From assembly GCA_943369665.1 (NCBI GenBank), contig CALRNX020000012.1, positions 62,001-126,000 of the forward strand: a stretch of DNA of 64,000 bases. The letters are read 5' to 3'. How positions within the stretch are numbered: position 1 is the first letter of the stretch; the number at the start of each line of letters is the position of its first letter. The notes under the pieces were generated by a model, which was not told the origin of the DNA, ran no database searches, and saw only the letters and a program-made list of their open reading frames with translations. Positions 59,056 through 64,000 of this stretch are shown one piece after another. The stretch is from UKL13-3 sp943369665 (GTDB lineage: Bacteria > Bacteroidota > Bacteroidia > UKL13-3). The translations under genes and the position numbers were made by a program.

Positions 59056-59631
59056 TTGCCCGATTTTTTGCAGCCTTATTCATCCATACCTCCCACAAAG
59101 CAAGAAGCATTTATGCAATTGTTTGATCCTGTGCATGCGCGGCTCAGCAGATTTGTTCAGACCCTTGTGCGGAATAACGATGATGCCAAAGATGTTATAA
59201 GCGAAACAGCTCTTATTGCATTCGAAAAATTTGACCAGATCGCCCAGCCAGATAAATTTTTGTATTACTTATTTGGTGTGGCTGTTAATGTGGTTCGTAA
59301 AAAATACAGAAGGCAAAAATTCTGGGGTGTATTTATACCTGCACATGCCGAACAAATAGCTGAGTTACCTCTGGCGGATGAATGGTTATTGCAAAAGGAA
59401 TTACACGATGCATTGCAAAAACTCAATGCCAAACAGCGGGAGGCCATTGTCCTGTTTGAAATAACAGGATTCAGTATTAAAGAGATTGCAACCATGCAAA
59501 AATTGACAGAGAGCGGGGTGAAAAGCAATTTGAAACGTGGCAAAGAAAAACTGGCAAGGTTGCTTACTGATAAACCTGTGGCAACAACATACGTGGAACT
59601 GAACGCAGAAAGGAGAGAGTATGGAGCATAA
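59056..59631 (+). CDS. ECF-type RNA polymerase sigma factor
   Basis: A 191-aa sigma-70 family, ECF-like factor. Region 2 (about 22-85) has LFDPVHARLSRFVQTLVRNNDDAKDVISETALIAFEKF, and region 4 (about 115-170) has LQKLNAKQREAIVLFEITGFSIKEIATMQKLTESGVKSNLKRGKEKLA. The long frame starts with TTG at 59056. An ATG at 59113 would trim 19 residues right before region 2, so the TTG is slightly preferred. Its 3' end overlaps the membrane-anchored regulator gene by 11 bp, the usual sigma/anti-sigma arrangement. Confidence 0.87.
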   Translation: MPDFLQPYSSIPPTKQEAFMQLFDPVHARLSRFVQTLVRNNDDAKDVISETALIAFEKFDQIAQPDKFLYYLFGVAVNVVRKKYRRQKFWGVFIPAHAEQIAELPLADEWLLQKELHDALQKLNAKQREAIVLFEITGFSIKEIATMQKLTESGVKSNLKRGKEKLARLLTDKPVATTYVELNAERREYGA

Positions 59632-61174
59632 ATTGAAAAAATGGTTTGATGCGGCAAAGCACAATCCTCCCATTATAAGTGCCGAAGAAGTTAGAGCAAT
59701 GATAAGCAACCCACCTGCTGCAAAAGGTGGGTTCTCAACACTTCAAAAAGGTTTTTTTATGGGAACAATATTATTAGTCATCTCAGGTTGGTTGTTTTGG
59801 ATGAATACTTCAAAGCAGGTTGGTTTTAATAACCAAAATGCAAAGACAACAAAAAACATTGCCTTTCCTGATACATTGAAAGTAAAAAATGAAACAAGAG
59901 CTTTAGCTGAGCAATCGATTGTTAAAACAAATGACAAAGATATCAGTAACAATGAAAGCGTGGAGGAGCATAATGCTAAAAATGCAAGTGAATATTTAGT
60001 CAGCGATAATATGCTTTTGGGAAACTACACGTTATCTAATACAACCATTTTTGTTGAAGATAAAACAGAAGGTTCAATGGGTATTCAACTAACCAATGAA
60101 GAACTGGCAGCATTGGGAATCATAACAGATGGAAACACGTTGAGATATTTAAATCAATATGATACAATACGGTTGGATTATGGAACAAAAGGCAATTCCG
60201 ATATTTATGCATTTGCCATGAATTTAAAGATTAGCAAAGAAGGAGGATGTGTGAGCAGTAATACGCATAAAATGGATTCTCTTCTCAAAGCATCCAGCAA
60301 CAGCGCAGTTCCTGTTTTTATAAGTGTACAGGACGTTAGAGAAACCAAAATACGTTACTTTTTACTAAGTAATGATATACCAAAAGAACTGGAAAGCATT
60401 TTTATTGATACTATAAAAAACAGTTTAATTCCGATATCAGTAAAGACAACCGGAAAAGGGGTAAAATATGTTCATGATAATGAAGTTACGTTTTGGTATA
60501 AAAATAATAAAATTTTTAGGTCAAAGCTTCCATTGCCGTTTGCTGAAAAACTGGCTTTAAATGAACCAGAATTTGATGAACAAAATTTTGATAATATTAA
60601 GAAGAGTCTAAGAAAGATAGCCGCATTAAATGAAGATAAATATAAACCATCCAATGATCTAAAGAAAAAGAACCAGGATAGATTTATAGTGCTTTCTCAA
60701 AATGAATTGAAGAAGTTTAGTGTTTGGTTTAATACCAAGAAATGTGTTTACAAAACAGTAGGATACAGTAATAATGGAAGTGCGGTTATCATCAGTTTAA
60801 AGGTAACTCCGAGTCTTTTGATGACCAATATGATGTACAAGAAAAACGGGTCTCTAGGTATTTATAAAATGAGGGAAAATGCGAACCCTGCTATGTATGT
60901 TACCGACAGTAATCTGAATATTATTTCAAATTTTAAGGATATACCGACCATAGAAGAGGGGGATGAATTGCAACGAAGAGATATGTATAAGATGTTTTCT
61001 GAGCGGGTAGATTCTTTGGTTCCGGTTCTTTTATTGTTTGATCAGAAAGAAGTCGCAAAGTCAACCGACAAACACCCTCAAACTCATTTAGTATTCTGGT
61101 TTACCAAAACAGAAGCGTTTATAAAGGCCTTACCTGAAAGAATACAAAAGGAAATGAATTCTGTTAATAAATGA
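59621..61174 (+). CDS. Membrane-anchored putative anti-sigma factor
   Basis: A 517-aa protein with a short cytoplasmic N-terminus (1-44, MEHKLKKWFDAAKHNPPIIS), a single transmembrane helix (about 46-62, GFFMGTILLVISGWLFW) and a long periplasmic domain rich in Asn/Lys. The N-terminal KxWFDAAKxxPPxIS and EVRAMI pattern resembles the anti-sigma segments paired with Bacteroidota ECF factors. The large periplasmic part has no domain I recognise and may sense an envelope signal. It overlaps the sigma gene by 11 bp. Assignment rests on position and topology more than on sequence identity. Confidence 0.7.
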   Translation: MEHKLKKWFDAAKHNPPIISAEEVRAMISNPPAAKGGFSTLQKGFFMGTILLVISGWLFWMNTSKQVGFNNQNAKTTKNIAFPDTLKVKNETRALAEQSIVKTNDKDISNNESVEEHNAKNASEYLVSDNMLLGNYTLSNTTIFVEDKTEGSMGIQLTNEELAALGIITDGNTLRYLNQYDTIRLDYGTKGNSDIYAFAMNLKISKEGGCVSSNTHKMDSLLKASSNSAVPVFISVQDVRETKIRYFLLSNDIPKELESIFIDTIKNSLIPISVKTTGKGVKYVHDNEVTFWYKNNKIFRSKLPLPFAEKLALNEPEFDEQNFDNIKKSLRKIAALNEDKYKPSNDLKKKNQDRFIVLSQNELKKFSVWFNTKKCVYKTVGYSNNGSAVIISLKVTPSLLMTNMMYKKNGSLGIYKMRENANPAMYVTDSNLNIISNFKDIPTIEEGDELQRRDMYKMFSERVDSLVPVLLLFDQKEVAKSTDKHPQTHLVFWFTKTEAFIKALPERIQKEMNSVNK

Positions 61175-61249
61175 AAGGTTTTAACAGTTAATGTATTAGG
61201 TCGTGATCGATAAAGAAAATGTAGTTCTTTTTTTTTAGTGCCAAACATA

Positions 61250-61257
61250 TAGCTTTG
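61250..61257 (+). promoter_or_regulatory. -7 promoter box of metF
   Basis: TAGCTTTG fits TAnnTTTG, 34 nt before the metF ATG. The T-rich segment at 61228-61236 lies where the -33 element would be, without a clear TTTG. Confidence 0.5.
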
Positions 61258-61291
61258 TGCCAATACTCATAATCTGTACTAACGCACGCAA

Positions 61292-62245
61292 ATGAAAGTT
61301 ACCGAACACATCAACCAAGCAAAATCAACACTTTTCTCTATTGAAATTTTACCTCCGTTAAAAGGAAAGGATATTCAATCTATTTTCAACGGAATTGATC
61401 CTTTGATGGAATTTAAGCCTGCATTTATTGATGTTACTTATCACCGTGAAGAGTTTGTGTTGCGCAAGCGCAAGGATGGAGGTTTTGATAAAGTGTTTAC
61501 CCGCAAACGCCCGGGCACAGTTGCTATTTGTGCGGCATTAATGAACCGTTATAAGATCGATACAGTTCCGCATTTGATCTGTGGTGGTTTTAGCAAAGAA
61601 GAGACAGAGAATGCATTGATCGATCTAAACTTTTTAGGTATTGATAATGTATTGGTATTGCGTGGCGATAGCATAAAAAATGAACCAACCTTTGTCCCGG
61701 AGCCTGATGGAAATAAAACATCAATGGAATTGTTGCACCAGGTAAGAGACATGAACAATGGCGTGTATTTGGATGATGAAATTTCAAATGCAACACCTTC
61801 TAATTTTTGCATAGGTGTAAGTGGTTATCCTGAAAAACATTTTGAATCCCCGAATATGAACAGCGACTTACGCTGGCTGAAACAAAAAATTGACAATGGT
61901 GCAGATTATATTGTTACCCAAATGTTTTTTGACAATAAGAAGTATTTCTCTTTTCTGGAGCAATGCAAAGCTTTGGGTATTGATAAGCCCATTATTCCGG
62001 GGTTGAAACCACTAACAACCAAAAAACAATTAACCGTTTTGTCGAGCTTGTTTCATATTGATTTTCCCGAGGAACTGGTGCTTGAAGTAGAAAAGTGCAA
62101 GGATGATAAAGCTGTAAAACAAGTTGGGATTGAGTGGGCCATTCAACAATCATTAGAGTTAAAAAAAGCGGGTGTTCCTGTATTGCATTATTATACAATG
62201 GGACTCAGCGAAGCTACTAAAGCCATAGCAAGTAAAGTGTTTTAG
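61292..62245 (+). CDS. metF: Methylenetetrahydrofolate reductase
   Basis: A 317-aa flavoprotein reducing 5,10-methylene-THF to 5-methyl-THF for methionine synthesis. The N-terminal LFSIEILPPLKG (catalytic Glu region), FIDVTYHREE, TVPHLICGGFSKEETENALIDL, DNVLVLRGDS and GADYIVTQMFFDNKKYFSF are all family blocks. The TIM barrel is complete and the length typical. The metF stop codon abuts the 112-bp repeat array. Confidence 0.95.
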   Translation: MKVTEHINQAKSTLFSIEILPPLKGKDIQSIFNGIDPLMEFKPAFIDVTYHREEFVLRKRKDGGFDKVFTRKRPGTVAICAALMNRYKIDTVPHLICGGFSKEETENALIDLNFLGIDNVLVLRGDSIKNEPTFVPEPDGNKTSMELLHQVRDMNNGVYLDDEISNATPSNFCIGVSGYPEKHFESPNMNSDLRWLKQKIDNGADYIVTQMFFDNKKYFSFLEQCKALGIDKPIIPGLKPLTTKKQLTVLSSLFHIDFPEELVLEVEKCKDDKAVKQVGIEWAIQQSLELKKAGVPVLHYYTMGLSEATKAIASKVF

Positions 62246-62681
62246 CGTTTTGTCCCGCTGAGTTGATCGAAGTGTTCCCGCATGACCAATCTCTCGCGAC
62301 AAATACTCTAGTGACGCAGACTTCTGTAATGGCTTCGGTGAACTCAACCTGACAGCGCGTTTTGTCTCACTGAGTTGATCGAAGTGTTCCCGCATGACCA
62401 ATCTCTCGCGACAAATACTCTTGTGACGCAGACTTCTGTAATGGCTTCGGTGAACTCAGCCTGACAGCGCGTTTTGTCCCACTGAGTTTATCGAAATGTT
62501 CCCGCACGACTAAATTCTCGCGACAAATACTCTAGTGACGCAGACTTCAGTAATGGCTTCGGTGAACTCAGCCTGACAGCGCGTTTTGTCCCATTGAGTT
62601 GATCGAAGTGTTCCCGCATGACCAATCTCTCGCGACAAATACTCTTGTAATGCACTTTGATGAACTCAGTGTGACAGAGAT
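62245..62681. repeat. Tandem array of 112-bp palindromic repeats (about 3.9 copies)
   Basis: Units start with GCGTTTTGTC at 62245, 62357, 62469 and 62581, giving an exact 112-bp period; the last copy carries an internal deletion. Each unit begins CTGAGTTGATCGAAG and ends CTTCGGTGAACTCAG, imperfect inverted arms that could fold the unit into a long hairpin. Units are over 90% alike, differing at scattered bases. This array fills the 484-bp gap between metF and the GIY-YIG gene. I see no promoter or gene inside it. Confidence 0.9.
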
Positions 62682-62729
62682 TAAATTTTTTTTCTGGTAA
62701 GTTTTAATTTGTAAATTGAACTTACGAAG

Positions 62730-63035
62730 ATGTTCAAGCAACTTTATGTTTACATTCTGGAGTGTTCAGATAAATCGTTTTATGTTGGAGTCACAAATGA
62801 CGTAAACAGAAGGATTGAAGAACATAATGAGGGTGTAGATAGTTCATCTTACACATATTCAAGGCGACCCGTATCAGTTGTGTATTGGGAAATGGTTCAA
62901 AATTATTGTTCTGCAATTGAACGTGAAAAACAGATTAAAGGTTGGAGTCGCAAAAAGAGAATTGCCTTAATCAATGAGGATATTAATGAATTAAAACGCT
63001 TGTCTAATCTTAAGAATATTGAAAGGAGAGAGTAG
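62730..63035 (+). CDS. GIY-YIG nuclease family protein
   Basis: A 101-aa stand-alone GIY-YIG domain (UPF0213/YhbQ-like). The first strand LYVYILECSDKSFYVGVTNDVNRRIEEHNEG holds the variant signature VYI...YVG and the catalytic Arg (R27/R28 region). REKQIKGWSRKKRIALINED holds the conserved catalytic Glu (EREKQIKGW) and basic tail. Members of this small family are widespread in Bacteroidota and are thought to act on DNA structures, though most are uncharacterised. It lies 48 bp beyond the palindromic repeat array, a juxtaposition reminiscent of nuclease/transposase-REP partnerships. Confidence 0.88.
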   Translation: MFKQLYVYILECSDKSFYVGVTNDVNRRIEEHNEGVDSSSYTYSRRPVSVVYWEMVQNYCSAIEREKQIKGWSRKKRIALINEDINELKRLSNLKNIERRE

Positions 63036-63070
63036 TTGTATAACAGATATCCAAAATGACAAATCTCGAC

Positions 63071-63078
63071 TATCTTCG
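63071..63078 (+). promoter_or_regulatory. Candidate -7 promoter box for the SMR exporter
   Basis: TATCTTCG differs by one base from TAnnTTTG and ends 4 nt before ATG 63083. It argues for that start rather than the upstream ATG at 63056. Confidence 0.35.
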
Positions 63079-63082
63079 CCTC

Positions 63083-63409
63083 ATGTCTTGGATCTTTTTA
63101 ATTTTAGGAGGTTTGTTTGAAATTGGCTTTACAACTTGTTTGGGAAAAGCTGAAGAAACAACAGGTAGTACATCGTTATTGTGGTGGGGTGGATTTTTTG
63201 TGAGTTTATCATTGAGCATGTTGTTGCTTTGGAAAGCCACTCAAACATTGCCGATGGGAACAGCCTATGCCGTGTGGACCGGCATTGGTGCGGTAGGAAC
63301 GGCCATTATAGGTATCGTTTTATTCAATGAGCCTGCTACTTTTTGGCGATTGTTTTTTATGTTTACACTCATCGCTTCTATTGTTGGATTGAAGGTTGTT
63401 TCGCATTAG
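63083..63409 (+). CDS. Small multidrug resistance (SMR) family exporter, SugE/Gdx-like
   Basis: A 108-aa four-helix inner-membrane proton antiporter. The start WIFLILGGLFEIGFTTCLGKAE places the essential glutamate at E13, as in EmrE/Gdx. The TM3 signature TLPMGTAYAVWTGIGAVGTAIIGI is closer to the SugE/Gdx (guanidinium exporter) group than to EmrE. The frame extends to ATG 63056 (nine more residues), but family alignment and the -7-like box favour 63083. No ykkC-type guanidine riboswitch is visible upstream, so the substrate is left open. Confidence 0.85.
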   Translation: MSWIFLILGGLFEIGFTTCLGKAEETTGSTSLLWWGGFFVSLSLSMLLLWKATQTLPMGTAYAVWTGIGAVGTAIIGIVLFNEPATFWRLFFMFTLIASIVGLKVVSH

Positions 63410-63451
63410 AGAATCGAGGATAGCAGTTGGAGATCAGGTGTTAGAAGCATC
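63410..63451. repeat. Heptanucleotide-phased tract after the SMR gene
   Basis: Units AGAATCG, AGGATAG, CAGTTGG, AGATCAG, GTGTTAG and AAGCATC follow one another in 7-bp phase immediately after the SMR stop codon. They are diverged but keep an A/G-rich pattern. Confidence 0.45.
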
Positions 63452-63463
63452 ATCTTACAAGAT

Positions 63464-64000
63464 TTAAAGCGTTAGTCGTAACTGCAATCGTAAATCACTT
63501 ATTTTATTTCCATCAATTTTTTCCAATCCACTGCTAATGCTGCTGATATTGCTGTATTGTGTTTGGCTGTATTTAAGCCACATGTCAAGTTTTTTGTTTG
63601 CTCTGAAATGGATCACCCCGTAGTATCGTATTCCACTATTTTGATAAAGGGGAACCGTATATTGATACAAAACATCTTGTTCAGTTGCATACACTCTGGC
63701 ATTATAATCGTCAACTGAAAAAATAGCTATGCGTGTTGTTATAGAAAAACGTTTATTGGTAGTGGTGTAACTCAGATCCTGGAATATCAGCGAGCCATGT
63801 TGGACGCCACTTTGTTCATCCCGATAACTAATGATTTCCAACCGACTTTTTGCACCCAGGTTTTCGGTAATGGTGTATTGGGCATTCAAACGATACTGTT
63901 TGCGCTGATTGATGGTTGTATAGTCTGTTTCGGATAAATTATCGGGTTGGTTTTTGTTTTTTGATTCACTGAGAAAACGAATATAAAACTGAGCCATCTT
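63464..64000 (-). CDS. Helix-hairpin-helix/outer-membrane beta-barrel protein, 3' part (5' end outside window)
   Basis: About 178 residues of the C-terminal barrel of a larger protein; the reading frame runs off the window end. The strand pattern LNAQYTITENLGAKSRLEIISYRDEQSGVQHGSLIFQDLSY, ...VDDYNARVYATEQDVLYQYTVPLY, FRANKKLDMWLKYSQTQYSN and SSGLEKIDGNKISDLRLQLRLTL matches what I know of Bacteroidota proteins. Those have an N-terminal ComEA-like helix-hairpin-helix region and a C-terminal barrel. The N-terminal half cannot be checked here. It is transcribed towards the SMR gene. Confidence 0.7.
   Translation of the reverse strand, partial: KMAQFYIRFLSESKNKNQPDNLSETDYTTINQRKQYRLNAQYTITENLGAKSRLEIISYRDEQSGVQHGSLIFQDLSYTTTNKRFSITTRIAIFSVDDYNARVYATEQDVLYQYTVPLYQNSGIRYYGVIHFRANKKLDMWLKYSQTQYSNISSISSGLEKIDGNKISDLRLQLRLTL

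Noticed and set aside
62245..62681. CRISPR array
   Set aside because: The 112-bp units are repeated whole, with no alternation of short repeats and unique spacers, and no cas gene is near.
63036..63082. Guanidine (ykkC) riboswitch upstream of the SMR exporter
   Set aside because: The gap is far too short and lacks the conserved motif.

Overview
The window is a 64 kb stretch of a Bacteroidota chromosome (AT-rich and gene-dense, with Shine-Dalgarno-like sites rare). The assignment rests on several lines. Three secreted proteins end in type IX secretion (T9SS) sorting domains, there is a GldN/PorN-type T9SS/gliding gene, and a TonB-dependent receptor carries a carboxypeptidase-regulatory-like N-terminus. 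LytTR/TPR-histidine-kinase signalling is present, and several genes are preceded by the Bacteroidota -7 promoter box TAnnTTTG. I cannot place it below phylum with confidence. Most of the window is core chromosome; I see no prophage, transposase, integrase, rRNA operon or CRISPR array.

Layout. 1-8.6 kb: 3' part of clpX, a secreted CBM-esterase, an Atg22/UMF1-type transporter overlapping a LutA-like Fe-S protein, a malate/lactate-type dehydrogenase, Maf, a TlpA-like thioredoxin and a convergent Ppx/GppA phosphatase. 8.9-13.3 kb: crcB-rsgA-dtd (overlapping genes), an isolated gldN, trigger factor and tRNA-Leu(UAG). 13.4-17.6 kb: rel/spoT, fur, purA. 17.8-32.8 kb: an 11.3-kb gene for a 3768-residue secreted beta-helix protein, preceded on the same strand by a LytTR response regulator, its TPR sensor kinase and a SirB1-like protein. 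32.8-41.3 kb: topA, an M43 metalloprotease and the shikimate genes aroB-aroA-aroC. 41.4-47.6 kb: proline dehydrogenase, a polytopic membrane protein, parAB with a parS-like element, and a WD40 gene and a phosphopantetheinyl transferase whose start codons overlap head-to-head. 47.7-52.5 kb: a TonB receptor with a DtxR-like operator, a TMEM175-type channel, a 56-aa membrane peptide, an FAH-family hydrolase and a frameshifted four-helix-bundle gene. 52.5-57 kb: secA-deoC-SPOR protein. 57-64 kb: two paralogous outer-membrane proteins, an ECF sigma/anti-sigma pair, metF, a 112-bp tandem repeat array beside a GIY-YIG nuclease, an SMR exporter and the 3' part of an HHH/beta-barrel protein.

The gene groups fit together in several ways. 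The esterase, giant protein and protease would all leave the cell through T9SS, to which the GldN-like protein belongs. The LytTR pair is positioned to control the giant gene (inference). ParAB with the split parS-like site would form the chromosome-partition locus. AroB, AroA and AroC cover three of the later steps to chorismate. The most unusual sequence-level observations are: (i) heptanucleotide (7-bp period) tracts in several intergenic gaps and, strikingly, in frame inside aroA; (ii) the 112-bp palindromic tandem array next to the GIY-YIG gene; (iii) the symmetric divergent promoter pair buried in the overlapping WD40/PPTase starts; (iv) a terminator whose 3' arm contains the next gene's start codon; and (v) the five-module giant T9SS protein.
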